Positions 23,698 through 32,089 are shown, counted from the stretch's first letter. The stretch: 32,241 bases of DNA from Lachnospiraceae bacterium (GCA_019420465.1 JAHZHB010000078.1:1-32241), one strand, 5' to 3'. The notes: generated by a model from the letters alone, not told the origin. Numbers and translations are program-made.

Positions 23698-24684
23698 TTA
23701 CAGATCCACTGTAATGATCTCGCCATTCTCAGCATCCCGGTAATATAACCTGCTGCCGACGACTTGCGGGCGGTCTCCCTCGATATGTCCGAATTCGTCC
23801 TTTGCAAAGCATCTGGTCTTCCCGGCCAGAACACGACGATTTCCACTCACCGGATCCAGGGTTTCGATCGACATATCGCCCTCCATACCGGCCATATACA
23901 GCAGACCGTCTACAAACCATACATACGTCATCGGTCCGGCCAGCTTTTGACGTTTCACCTGGTCTCCAGTCTCCGGAGCCATCGTCTCATAGTAGCAGTC
24001 TGTATGTCGGGACTGCTCGATCACCGTGCACAGACTATTGCCTCTTGTAAATGTGCAAGCTTCCTTTAACAGTTCACTTTTTTCCCAGAAACGATCCAGG
24101 GAAAATGGCGTCTCACTGATTTTCTTCGCATCAAAGGATTCCATATCAATGGAATAAAATGTGGAGATTTCCCTGTCAAAATCATCGTGCATACCATAAA
24201 ACGTATGTCCACAGACTGTCCAGGCATCCTCTCTGAGATTCAGATATTCTCCCATCGTATCCATCCCGGCACTCTTTCCTGTTTCCGGATCCAGCCGCAC
24301 GATCATCGCATGTTCACCCTTCGTACCGTAATACAGATATCTGTCTGTCAGCACCATGTGATGTGGAAAGCTGCCCACTACATCAAGACTTATTTCTTCA
24401 AGTGTTTCAACATCGATCCGGGCGATTTCCAGAAGATCCTGCTTGAGCACGTAGAAATACTTTCCCGCTCCGACACATTCTGTCCAGCGAAAGATCCGGG
24501 CATCTGCCACGGTAAACTCTGTCACCTGTCCCTCTTCTTTATCTATACGGAAGCATTTTTCGACCGCCGGATTTGCCTCGCTTCTTCGCGGCCACGCCAC
24601 CACATAATCGTCAAGCTCCACATACTGCATTACACCGACTCTGTCAGCACAGGCACGGCTGATTGGTTTCTTTTTTTCTGTCAA
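23698..24684 (-). CDS. Propeller-like protein of unknown function, coupled to RelA/SpoT-domain gene
   Basis: This 328-residue protein has no signal peptide or membrane helix, so it is probably cytoplasmic. It contains repeated ~40-residue units of short strands with aromatic and acidic turns (DRYLYYGTKGEHAMIVRLDP, DGLLYMAGMEGDMSIETLDP, GSRLYYRDAENGEIITVDL), the look of a beta-propeller of the DUF5050/WD-like kind. I cannot name the family. It begins at TTG 24684 with GAGGAG nine bases upstream, only six bases after the stop of the RelA/SpoT-domain gene, so the two are co-translated and probably act together. No intrinsic terminator is evident before the ilvE promoter. Confidence 0.7.
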   Translation of the reverse strand: MTEKKKPISRACADRVGVMQYVELDDYVVAWPRRSEANPAVEKCFRIDKEEGQVTEFTVADARIFRWTECVGAGKYFYVLKQDLLEIARIDVETLEEISLDVVGSFPHHMVLTDRYLYYGTKGEHAMIVRLDPETGKSAGMDTMGEYLNLREDAWTVCGHTFYGMHDDFDREISTFYSIDMESFDAKKISETPFSLDRFWEKSELLKEACTFTRGNSLCTVIEQSRHTDCYYETMAPETGDQVKRQKLAGPMTYVWFVDGLLYMAGMEGDMSIETLDPVSGNRRVLAGKTRCFAKDEFGHIEGDRPQVVGSRLYYRDAENGEIITVDL

Positions 24685-24690
24685 AATGCT

Positions 24691-26469
24691 TTACTCCTCT
24701 CTGATGATCCCGTTATTGCGCTCGCGCACCAGATTGACCACGCGGTGTCTGAAGGGGATCTCATAGATATCTTCATCCGCAAATACCTTGCGGTTATAGT
24801 CAAATCTGCAGTTTTTAATCGTTTCCCGATCAAAGCTGACGTAACTGCCGTCCGGCCAGAAGATCATAACACTGCCGTCTTTGCTGGCCTTTTGCGCATA
24901 CACATGAGCGAAGGAACCGATCGTTGCCAGAAGTTTATCCGGATTTAGCAGGAATTTGCCATCCTCGGCATCCCAGCCGATCACAACCACCGGCAGACAG
25001 CGGGCCGGATGTTCAAGCAGAGTGCGGATCTTTTCGGCATCCCCCTCGTTCTCCAATACTGACACCTTTGAGGGCAGCTTCTCCACATCGTAAAAGTCCA
25101 CCTCATCCCGGATACGATCGACAAATTTCGGCTTACGGAAGCTGATCTTGGCGATTTCCTGCTCCGGGGCACTGCTTGTCGTAACACAGAAAAACAACAG
25201 ACGGCCATTTTTATTTTCGAGACAGGTCTCGGTAAACCACAGCGTACCCGGCATCGTTGCATCGATACGGCTGCAGTTTAACAGAAAACGCTGTGTCTCT
25301 TCATCATACTCCACATGCAGCTCATACCCTGGCCTGGTTCCCTTGAAATCTTCCGGTTCTTCTTTCATTTCAGGGAATATCTCGCGGTATTTGTACCGCC
25401 CCCAGCTGTAGATAATCTGCACTGCCTTATGGAAGTTATCCTCCACCTCACCCTGTGGTGTGTTTTCATCATTCAATGCCACATCCAGCTGGAACGTCGT
25501 ACGATTTTCCAGCGGTTTGAATTTATTCTTATGGGGTACTGGCTCGTACACCTTGAGTTTCGTGTCCGCCAGAAGACGCTGAATAGTCTCATCCTTGACA
25601 TAGAGCATATTCAAAACCTTGACCAGCACATCGTAAGTCAGCTTTGTGTGAACATTTTCATCCATCAGGGCACTGACCAGCTGCACCTTGTCACAGTTAA
25701 AGAACTGATTTCCCAACTGCTCATGTTCATTTAAGTACTCAACCACCTCAGAACGCAACGGCTTTTCGTCCAGACGCAGGCGGTAACGACTGCGAAACAT
25801 CAGTTCCCAGTTTTTCTTTTCCAGATGTTTTCTCGCCAGACTCTGAAACAGACTTGACAACGACCAGTCACACAGCTCCAGACTGGCCAGAATGCTGTTC
25901 ATCGTACGCGCCAGTGCTTCATTGTCATCCCAGAGATTCTTTTTATGGTTTTTGATATCCTTATAACGCATATCATGCTCGATCTCGTGCCATCCTTCAA
26001 AAAGGACAGTACGCAGCTGCACCTCAAAGGTTGCATCCACCGGCAGCTTCCAGGTATGTTCATCAACCATTTCCAGAAGCTTCTGGGGTATCTCGAATAC
26101 ACCGTTGATCTTTGTTGCCTGGAACTGATTGACTGTCATCTCATTCTGGGACCACTGTCCATTGCGGTTAAAGGTTTTCTCCAGAATGTAACGGCAGGCC
26201 GACAAATCATCGGAATAATACAGAACCACACGGATGCCCAGCAGATCCTGCACTTTCTTATCATATTCGCCGCAGCCATATTCACCGCTGCCAAGCTTCA
26301 GGGCCAGCGATTCATTATCCTTGACCCGCATAAACAGCCGGTAATACAGACCGCACTTTTTCAGCTGCTCCTCTATGCTTTTTTTCAGTTCCTCCAATAC
26401 GACCTGCAGATTGACCTCATCCTTGAAACGACGGATCAGCTCAGGTGTATATTCTCTGTCACTGCTCAT
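24691..26469 (-). CDS. RelA/SpoT-domain protein with long unassigned C-terminal region
   Basis: The protein has 592 residues from the chosen start. Residues ~1-180 form a divergent (p)ppGpp-synthetase-type nucleotidyltransferase domain: RVKDNESLALK (Arg48, Lys50), DLLGIRVVLYY with Asp75, and FEVQLRT with Glu149, followed by FEGWHEIEHDMRYK. These fit the ATP-binding and catalytic positions of the family. The usual GYxSLH substrate motif is replaced by a QATKINGVFEIP segment. No HD hydrolase, TGS or ACT domain is present. The last ~400 residues are unassigned and include a CLPVVVIGWD ... MIFWPDGSYVSF stretch. ATG 26469 is preferred over 26481 because AGGAAG precedes it. It could make alarmone or pyrophosphorylate another substrate, as toxSAS enzymes do with tRNA; undecided. 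Confidence 0.75.
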   Translation of the reverse strand: MSSDREYTPELIRRFKDEVNLQVVLEELKKSIEEQLKKCGLYYRLFMRVKDNESLALKLGSGEYGCGEYDKKVQDLLGIRVVLYYSDDLSACRYILEKTFNRNGQWSQNEMTVNQFQATKINGVFEIPQKLLEMVDEHTWKLPVDATFEVQLRTVLFEGWHEIEHDMRYKDIKNHKKNLWDDNEALARTMNSILASLELCDWSLSSLFQSLARKHLEKKNWELMFRSRYRLRLDEKPLRSEVVEYLNEHEQLGNQFFNCDKVQLVSALMDENVHTKLTYDVLVKVLNMLYVKDETIQRLLADTKLKVYEPVPHKNKFKPLENRTTFQLDVALNDENTPQGEVEDNFHKAVQIIYSWGRYKYREIFPEMKEEPEDFKGTRPGYELHVEYDEETQRFLLNCSRIDATMPGTLWFTETCLENKNGRLLFFCVTTSSAPEQEIAKISFRKPKFVDRIRDEVDFYDVEKLPSKVSVLENEGDAEKIRTLLEHPARCLPVVVIGWDAEDGKFLLNPDKLLATIGSFAHVYAQKASKDGSVMIFWPDGSYVSFDRETIKNCRFDYNRKVFADEDIYEIPFRHRVVNLVRERNNGIIREE

Positions 26470-26558
26470 ATTCTTCCTCATATTCTGTGTGTGTTTCCAA
26501 AGTCTCTATGGCCGTCTGCTTTCTTCCCTGTTCAGACCTGTCAAAGCCATTAATAATA

Positions 26559-26588
26559 AGTATATCATATAGACATTCATTACCGCAA
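26559..26588 (-). promoter_or_regulatory. Probable promoter of the RelA/SpoT-domain operon
   Basis: TTGCGG (26588-26583) and TATACT (26564-26559) are 18 nt apart, giving a leader of about 83 nt. It is divergent from the SEC-C promoter. Confidence 0.4.
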
Positions 26589-26612
26589 CCAGGGAAGATT
26601 ACCATATTCACA

Positions 26613-26641
26613 TTGGCAAACCGGCCTTTTCCATGTATAAT
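26613..26641 (+). promoter_or_regulatory. Promoter of the SEC-C protein gene
   Basis: TTGGCA (26613-26618) and a consensus TATAAT (26636-26641) are 17 nt apart. AAGGAGG follows near 26660. Confidence 0.75.
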
Positions 26642-26675
26642 AAGAAAATACGTTACTAAAGGAGGTTCACCTGAC

Positions 26676-27521
26676 ATGGCTGAACAACAGACAACACCTA
26701 TGCCTAAATTTTACCCGAACGATCCCTGCCCCTGTCACAGCGGTAAAAAATACAAACACTGCTGCCAGAAACAGGAAAAGCGCAGCCGATATCTCTGGGA
26801 TAATTTTCATGCGACCTATCTGGATCCGCAATATACAGCCGACACGCTGGCTGACACTGCTCCCGGCATGACAGCTTTTTTTAACGAACGTGTGTCCAGA
26901 CAGAAAAAGCCTCTCTTTTTCTGTCTGAATCCGGACAGTGACCGCATCGTCCGCTCCTATGACCTGACCGATGCCTATCTGCTGGTTTTTAAAGAGCTGC
27001 CGGTTCCCGCCGATTACACCATGGAAGCCGCGCACGAGATGGAACGCTTTCTTTATATGGAAGCGGGATTTCCAAAAGCTGTGATCCGCGAAGGCGAGAG
27101 TGCCAATACCTATCTGGCGACTTCGTTAAACCATATGCTTTCGGCACCGCTGATTGATTCCCATATCGAGCCCTACGGTTTTGATTTTGTCAGCATGCTG
27201 GTTCATGAGTTGCAGGTGCAGCTGCCCATGCTGCAGAACTATCCTTCCGAGGAGCATGTTTCTTCGTATGACCGCTACCTGATCGGCAGTCTTCTGATCC
27301 AGCAGCTGCTCAAATGGCATCTGATGGACGACAGCTATACCTGCCCGTATATCCCGGTCTACGAAATGAAATTTCCAACGATCCTTGCCGAATCCCAGAA
27401 GCGTTTTGCCTACATTCTGGATTACGGCTACGATACCCCGGAAAAGGCAGAACATCTTTTACACCACTTTATCGAGCTGAACCATCTGGAAGATGTTCTG
27501 GATGTACAGACAGAATGCTGA
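26676..27521 (+). CDS. SEC-C motif protein
   Basis: This 281-residue protein has an N-terminal SEC-C zinc-binding motif, FYPNDPCPCHSGKKYKHCC (ligands Cys18, Cys20 and two from His28/Cys29/Cys30), the same element that ends SecA. The remaining ~240 residues are helical and acidic with no recognised domain; stretches such as MERFLYMEAGFP and YDRYLIGSLLIQQLLKWHLM suggest an alpha-helical bundle. The motif usually mediates protein or ribosome contacts. The open frame runs upstream to 26445, but the ATG at 26676 has GGAGG upstream and starts just before the zinc motif. metA begins 42 nt downstream on the same strand, so read-through is possible. Confidence 0.78.
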   Translation: MAEQQTTPMPKFYPNDPCPCHSGKKYKHCCQKQEKRSRYLWDNFHATYLDPQYTADTLADTAPGMTAFFNERVSRQKKPLFFCLNPDSDRIVRSYDLTDAYLLVFKELPVPADYTMEAAHEMERFLYMEAGFPKAVIREGESANTYLATSLNHMLSAPLIDSHIEPYGFDFVSMLVHELQVQLPMLQNYPSEEHVSSYDRYLIGSLLIQQLLKWHLMDDSYTCPYIPVYEMKFPTILAESQKRFAYILDYGYDTPEKAEHLLHHFIELNHLEDVLDVQTEC

Positions 27522-27563
27522 TTTTGCACGGCGAATCTACTATTATATAAGGGAGGAACATTT

Positions 27564-28493
27564 ATGCCTATTCGAATTCCCGATTCCCTGCCGGCACATG
27601 CCACACTGGAATCTGAAAATATTTTTGTTATGACCGAGTTTCGTGCCATGCACCAGGATATCCGTCCGCTGGATGTCCTGATCCTGAATCTGATGCCCAC
27701 AAAGGTCACCACAGAAACACAGCTGCTTCGCAAGCTGTCCAACACACCGCTGCAGATCCATGTGGAATTTCTGCAGACTGCCAGCTACATCCCGACCCAT
27801 GCCGATCCCGGCCATATGGAGCAGTTTTATTATACCTTTGACCAGATCAAGGACCGCCGCTACGATGGTATGATCATCACCGGTGCACCGCTTGACTATG
27901 TCAAATGCGAGGATGTCGCCTACTGGGATGAAATCTGCAAGATCATGGAATGGACAAAGACCCATGTGCACTGTACCTTCCATCTCTGCTGGGGCGCCTA
28001 TGCCGGTCTCTACTACCACTACGGTATCGAAAAACTGGATCTGGAGCGCAAGCTCTTTGGTATCTATCCGCACAGGATCATGAAGCCGACCTCTCCGCTG
28101 TTTCGTGGATTCGACGATATCTTTATGGCTCCGCATTCCCGCGCGACCGATGTGCGTGTTTCCGATGTAGAAGCTGTACCGGAGCTTGAAGTCATGGCTG
28201 TTACCGAGGGCGGCAGTCTGGCCATCGCAAAGACAAAAGACAGCCGTCAGTTCTTTGTCACCTGCCATGCCGAGTACGACGTCGATACCCTGGCACAGGA
28301 GTATTTCCGTGACATGAAAAAGGGTCTGACTACCGTAGATCTTCCGGTCAATTACTTCCCGGACGATGATCCTGAAAAGGCACCTGTTGTCACCTGGCGC
28401 TCCACCGGGCAGCTGCTGTACTCCAACTGGCTGAATTTTTATGTATACCAGAGTACGCCGTACGATCTGTACAGTAAGGAAACCAAATTCTAA
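27564..28493 (+). CDS. metA: Homoserine O-acyltransferase (MetA/MetAA)
   Basis: This 309-residue enzyme acylates homoserine at the entry to methionine synthesis. The catalytic triad is visible: Cys142 in FHLCWGAYAG, His235 and Glu237 in TCHAEYD. NLMPTK (residues 42-47) and APHSRATDV are further family motifs. Residue 111, reported to set acyl-CoA choice (Glu for acetyl, Gly for succinyl), is Asp here (TGAPLD). An acidic side chain favours acetyl-CoA, but the residue is neither standard form. GGGAGG precedes the ATG. The 42-nt gap to the SEC-C gene has no room for a SAM riboswitch. A bidirectional terminator follows. Confidence 0.95.
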   Translation: MPIRIPDSLPAHATLESENIFVMTEFRAMHQDIRPLDVLILNLMPTKVTTETQLLRKLSNTPLQIHVEFLQTASYIPTHADPGHMEQFYYTFDQIKDRRYDGMIITGAPLDYVKCEDVAYWDEICKIMEWTKTHVHCTFHLCWGAYAGLYYHYGIEKLDLERKLFGIYPHRIMKPTSPLFRGFDDIFMAPHSRATDVRVSDVEAVPELEVMAVTEGGSLAIAKTKDSRQFFVTCHAEYDVDTLAQEYFRDMKKGLTTVDLPVNYFPDDDPEKAPVVTWRSTGQLLYSNWLNFYVYQSTPYDLYSKETKF

Positions 28494-28604
28494 ACAGTCC
28501 GTATCCTGCGGGCACTCACTTTAGCCCGTCAGCAATGCACACCATCAGGTGTACCGGCGATCAAAACTGGTCCACTGGACCAATTATTGATACGCATGGC
28601 AAAT

Positions 28605-28650
28605 AAAAAAGCCATTATACAGTACCAGTGACTGTATAACGGCTTTTTTT
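28605..28650. terminator. Bidirectional terminator between metA and the lipoprotein gene
   Basis: AAAAAAGCCATTATACAGT (28605-28623) pairs with ACTGTATAACGGCTTTTTT (from 28631) with one mismatch and a 7-nt loop. T-runs occur on both strands. Confidence 0.9.
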
Positions 28651-28684
28651 ATTGCCCTGCCTGTCAACATCAGGCATTTTTATT

Positions 28685-30022
28685 TTACTCTAACGGCTGC
28701 AGTACTTCTTTGGCGATGGATGTCTCACCGTCAGCGGCAGCACTGTTTTCTGTTTCTGCTGCTGCAGAGGATGCCGGTGCTTCTGTTTCTGCAGTGGCAC
28801 TGACCTCTGTCTCTGCTGCTGCAGAGGATGTCTCTGTGGTTTCCGAAGCTTCGCTGGTCTCATCAGCAGCTACTGTGGTCTCTGTTACTGTCGCATTGTC
28901 GATGATGATCTTGTTAATGCGCTGCAGCATCAGAGACTGCTCTACGCTGAAACGGTCATAGTAGTTAAAGAACTGATCCTCTGTCACACCGGACTTGGAG
29001 ATCAGATCCTGCAGACTCTGCTTGTATTCATCATCAGCAGCAGAGATACCTTCGGCCTTTTCGATCGCTGCCATCACAAGGATCTGTCCGGCCATGCTCT
29101 GTCCGTACATCTGTACCATATTGTCATAGTCAGCTACGCTTAAATTATTGTTTTTCAGGTAATCTTCCAGCGTGATATTGTTGGAGCTGCAGTAGGACTT
29201 CATATAGTTTTCATAATAGTATCTGCCATACTGTACCAGAGTATCCGGGTACTCATTGATCACGGAATTTTCGAGAACATTCTGCCATGCTTCGCTTTCC
29301 ATCGTATTCTCGGCGTCTGTATTATTCTTGGTCTCCAGCTGTACACGGATATCACGGGTATAGTCTGCTACAGAAGCAAACTCTGTATTGGCTTTTACCC
29401 AGTCCTCGGAGATCTCTTTGGTCGCTTCCTGTACTTTATTTACCGTTACAGTAAATGTCACAGCCTTGCCGCTGAGCTCTTCGGTATAATTTTTCGGGAA
29501 TGTCAGGTTCAGTGTAACGGTATCACCGGCTTTTGCACCGATCAGTCCATCCTCGAAACCATCGATAAAGCTGTGACTTCCCAGCTTCAGATCATAGCCC
29601 GTGGCACTGCCGCCGTCGAACTCCTGGCCATCCATCGTACCGACGTAATCGATATTGACGGTATCACCTTCTTTGGCCGCACGGTCTACCTCAACATAAG
29701 AATTCTCCAGTGCATCGGTGATGGCGTTCTGTATGTCAGTATCGGTAACTTCTGTAACCTTTTTTGTCAGCTTCAGACCCTTGTATTCGCCGAGCTTGAC
29801 AGCCTTGTCCAGATCGATATCCTTTGTCAGATCTGTCAGTGTCGTCGGTGCTTCATAATCATCCGGCACCTGCACCTGTGAGAGTGTCAGATCCGAAGAG
29901 GTATCTGACACAACACTGCTCTGTGAAGATACGGCTGACGGGGCGTCATCCTTTTTCCCGCAGCCTGCAAACACTACAGTCAGTGCCAGCAGTCCGGCAA
30001 GTAACATATATCTTTTTTTCAT
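28685..30022 (-). CDS. Exported trigger-factor-like FKBP peptidyl-prolyl isomerase (lipoprotein)
   Basis: This 445-residue precursor has a lipobox FAGC (Cys21), a Ser-rich linker, then an FKBP-type isomerase domain at about 115-199 (KEGDTVNIDYVGTMDGQEFD, GFEDGLIGAKAGDTVTLNLT, FPKNY). It is followed by a helical region of ~190 residues resembling the C-terminal chaperone arms of trigger factor, and a low-complexity Ala/Ser/Thr/Glu tail from about residue 395. The ribosome-binding N-terminal domain of trigger factor is absent and replaced by the lipid anchor. It should work outside the membrane as a folding factor for secreted proteins. ATG 30022 is chosen over 30028 and 30046 because GGAGA is correctly spaced. 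It is monocistronic, convergent with metA. Confidence 0.88.
   Translation of the reverse strand: MKKRYMLLAGLLALTVVFAGCGKKDDAPSAVSSQSSVVSDTSSDLTLSQVQVPDDYEAPTTLTDLTKDIDLDKAVKLGEYKGLKLTKKVTEVTDTDIQNAITDALENSYVEVDRAAKEGDTVNIDYVGTMDGQEFDGGSATGYDLKLGSHSFIDGFEDGLIGAKAGDTVTLNLTFPKNYTEELSGKAVTFTVTVNKVQEATKEISEDWVKANTEFASVADYTRDIRVQLETKNNTDAENTMESEAWQNVLENSVINEYPDTLVQYGRYYYENYMKSYCSSNNITLEDYLKNNNLSVADYDNMVQMYGQSMAGQILVMAAIEKAEGISAADDEYKQSLQDLISKSGVTEDQFFNYYDRFSVEQSLMLQRINKIIIDNATVTETTVAADETSEASETTETSSAAAETEVSATAETEAPASSAAAETENSAAADGETSIAKEVLQPLE
28757..28830. repeat. Short duplicated segment in the lipoprotein's low-complexity tail
   Basis: TCTGCTGCTGCAGAGGATG occurs twice about 55 bp apart, encoding the repeated SSAAAETE units of the C-terminal tail. 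It looks like a small tandem duplication. Confidence 0.55.
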
Positions 30023-30167
30023 ATGCATTCTCCATTTCTTTGGCATTTTGCGTCAATCGCGTCCATCATTATAGCATTATTCCCGGTGCATGTACAGCTG
30101 TTCAGCAAAAAATGCCGCTTTTATGGCTGCCCGGTCAAAGAAAAGCTCCGTGGACAGTAAAAATGAA

Positions 30168-30196
30168 TTGCCAATTACCGGTAACAATGATAAAAT
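30168..30196 (+). promoter_or_regulatory. Promoter with a palindrome between -35 and -10
   Basis: TTGCCA (30168-30173) and TAAAAT (30191-30196) are 17 nt apart. The perfect palindrome TTACCGGTAA (30175-30184) lies in the spacer, where a repressor or MerR-type activator could bind. Confidence 0.6.
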
Positions 30197-30230
30197 AGAC
30201 AATGATTATTTGAAGTTTAGGAGGCATATT

Positions 30231-30686
30231 ATGAAAGTCTGGCAGATCCTTCTGATTATTTTGGTAATCGTTGTTGCCGTTCTGGCTGTTCTTTACTTTG
30301 TCGGCAAGCGCATGGAAAAGAAACAGGCTGAACAGCAGGAACAGATGGAAGCTATGAAACAGCAGGTTTCCATGCTGATTATCGATAAAAAGAAACTCAA
30401 GCTCAAAGAATCCGGACTTCCCCAGATGGTCATTGATCAGACACCAAAGTATATGCGTCGTGCCAAGCTACCCATCGTCAAGGCCAAGATCGGTCCCAAG
30501 ATCATGACGATGATCGCTGACGAACGTATCTTTGATCAGATTCCGGTCAAAAAAGAAGTCAAAGCCACGATCAGTGGTCTTTACATCACCGATGTACGCG
30601 GTATCCGCGGACCTTTAGAGCATCAGGAAAAGAAAAAGGGATTCATGGACAAACTCAGAGACAAAGTCAACGGACCGTCCAAATAA
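30231..30686 (+). CDS. Small membrane-anchored protein of unknown function
   Basis: This 151-residue protein begins with one N-terminal membrane helix (VWQILLIILVIVVAVLAVLY), then a Lys/Gln/Glu-rich coiled-coil-like stretch (KKQAEQQEQMEAMKQQVSML), and a basic folded part (MRRAKLPIVKAKIGPKIMTM ... VKATISGLYITDVRG) ending in a Lys-rich tail. The basic domain probably faces the cytoplasm. GGAGG precedes the ATG at 30231; the open frame further upstream lacks any start signal. It has its own promoter and terminator, so it is a single-gene unit. I do not recognise the family. Confidence 0.72.
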   Translation: MKVWQILLIILVIVVAVLAVLYFVGKRMEKKQAEQQEQMEAMKQQVSMLIIDKKKLKLKESGLPQMVIDQTPKYMRRAKLPIVKAKIGPKIMTMIADERIFDQIPVKKEVKATISGLYITDVRGIRGPLEHQEKKKGFMDKLRDKVNGPSK

Positions 30687-30740
30687 TCCGGTATATACAA
30701 AGTCTGCCGCTGGCAGCTCTATCCGGATACATACTTACAT

Positions 30741-30778
30741 AAAAAACAGGTACTGTCGTTATGCAGTGCCTGTTTTTT
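30741..30778 (+). terminator. Intrinsic terminator after the 151-residue protein gene
   Basis: AAAAAACAGGTACTG (30741-30755) pairs with CAGTGCCTGTTTTTT (30764-30778) with one G-U wobble and an 8-nt loop. A T-run follows on the plus strand. Confidence 0.88.
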
Positions 30779-30799
30779 ATGTTCTTGTACAGAAATAGT

Positions 30800-30828
30800 T
30801 TGTCATAGCATTAATTCTGTGCTATGAT
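30800..30828 (+). promoter_or_regulatory. sstT-like gene promoter within an 8-bp inverted repeat
   Basis: TTGTCA (30800-30805) and TATGAT (30823-30828) are 17 nt apart with an extended -10 TG. TCATAGCA (30803-30810) and TGCTATGA (30820-30827) are perfect inverted arms spanning the promoter, a candidate operator. Confidence 0.7.
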
Positions 30829-30862
30829 AAAGTACAAAATTTTATACACAAAGGAGAGAGTT

Positions 30863-32089
30863 ATGAAAGCAATTGTCGCTAAGTACAATGAAACAAGCCT
30901 GATCATCCGTATCCTGATCGGTCTGATCATCGGTGTTATTCTCGGTATTGCGGTACCACAGGCTACGTTCCTGCCGGTTCTCGGTAATCTGTTTGTCGGA
31001 GCCTTAAAGGGTATTGCGCCTGTTTTAGTCTTTGTCCTGGTCATCAGTTCTCTGGCACAGGCTTCCAAGGGACTGGGTTCCCAGTTTCGTACGGTTATCT
31101 TTCTGTACATGCTGAGTACACTGGTCGCTGCTTTTTTTGCCGTGATCGCAGGATTTTTATTCCCGGTTACGTTAAAGCTGACTACAGCTGCCGCAGACCA
31201 GTCTGCTCCTGTAGGTATCGGTGAGGTCTTTAATACCCTGCTTGGCAATCTGATTGCCAATCCGGTCTCTGCACTGATGAATGCCAACTATATCGGTGTC
31301 CTCTTCTGGGCGATCATCCTTGGTCTGGCTTTCAAAAATCTGGCAGCCCCGGCCACGCTGGAAATGCTCAGCAATGTTTCTGATGCCGTATCTACTGCAG
31401 TCCGCTGGATCATCAATCTGGCGCCGTTTGGTATCATGGGTCTGGTGTTCAGCTCGGTATCTGAATACGGTCTTTCCATTTTCAAGGACTATGGTAAGCT
31501 GGTCGTCGTTTTAGTCGGCTGTATGCTTTTTACTTCTCTCATTGTCAATCCGTTTATCATGTTCCTCTGTCTGAAGCGGAATCCTTATCCGTTGGTGTTC
31601 CGTTGTCTGAAGGAGAGTGGTGTAACGGCATTCTTTACCAGAAGCTCTGCAGCCAATATTCCGGTGAATATGCAGCTGTGTGAGAAGCTTGGTCTTGACA
31701 GGGATATGTATTCTGTTTCGATTCCTCTGGGGGCCACGATCAATATGGATGGTGCTGCGATCACGATTACGATCATGACGCTGGCTGCTGCGCATACGCT
31801 TGGTATTTCTGTAGATATCCCGACGGCGCTGATCTTGAGTGTTCTGGCTACGCTGAGTGCGTGTGGTGCTTCTGGTGTTGCGGGAGGCTCGTTGCTTCTG
31901 ATTCCGATGGCATGCTCTCTGTTTGGTATTTCCAATGATGTGGCTATGCAGGTTGTCGGTGTCGGTTTTATCATTGGTGTTATTCAGGATTCCTGTGAGA
32001 CGGCTCTTAATTCTGCGGGGGATGTTATGTTTGCAGCTACGGCAGAGTTTCATGATCGGTTGAAACGGGGGGAGGAGGTTCATTTCTAA
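30863..32089 (+). CDS. sstT: Na+/serine-threonine symporter (dicarboxylate/amino acid:cation symporter family)
   Basis: This 408-residue protein is an SstT-type member of the DAACS family, which imports serine and threonine with sodium. It shows the first helix pair (SLIIRILIGLIIGVILGIAV), the serine-rich hairpin motif TRSSAANIPVN, the signature PLGATINMDGAAI with the sodium-binding NMDG, and a second hairpin CGASGVAGGSLLLIP. VGVIQDSCETALNS near the end (here IGVIQDSCETALNS) is also typical. AAGGAG precedes ATG 30863; the open frame upstream to 30824 runs into the promoter and is not coding. Length and motifs are complete. An inverted repeat over the promoter suggests specific repression. Confidence 0.93.
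   Translation: MKAIVAKYNETSLIIRILIGLIIGVILGIAVPQATFLPVLGNLFVGALKGIAPVLVFVLVISSLAQASKGLGSQFRTVIFLYMLSTLVAAFFAVIAGFLFPVTLKLTTAAADQSAPVGIGEVFNTLLGNLIANPVSALMNANYIGVLFWAIILGLAFKNLAAPATLEMLSNVSDAVSTAVRWIINLAPFGIMGLVFSSVSEYGLSIFKDYGKLVVVLVGCMLFTSLIVNPFIMFLCLKRNPYPLVFRCLKESGVTAFFTRSSAANIPVNMQLCEKLGLDRDMYSVSIPLGATINMDGAAITITIMTLAAAHTLGISVDIPTALILSVLATLSACGASGVAGGSLLLIPMACSLFGISNDVAMQVVGVGFIIGVIQDSCETALNSAGDVMFAATAEFHDRLKRGEEVHF

Noticed and set aside
24187..24948. 253-codon plus-strand open frame
   Set aside because: Antisense across the junction of two convincing minus-strand genes; no start signal and no recognisable protein pattern.
26445..26675. N-terminal extension of the SEC-C protein
   Set aside because: The open frame overlaps the divergent promoters and lacks start signals; the ATG at 26676 has its own GGAGG.
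27522..27563. SAM riboswitch before metA
   Set aside because: Only 42 nt separate metA from the preceding gene and no such structure is visible.
27543..28268. 241-codon minus-strand open frame
   Set aside because: Antisense to metA, which has all catalytic residues.
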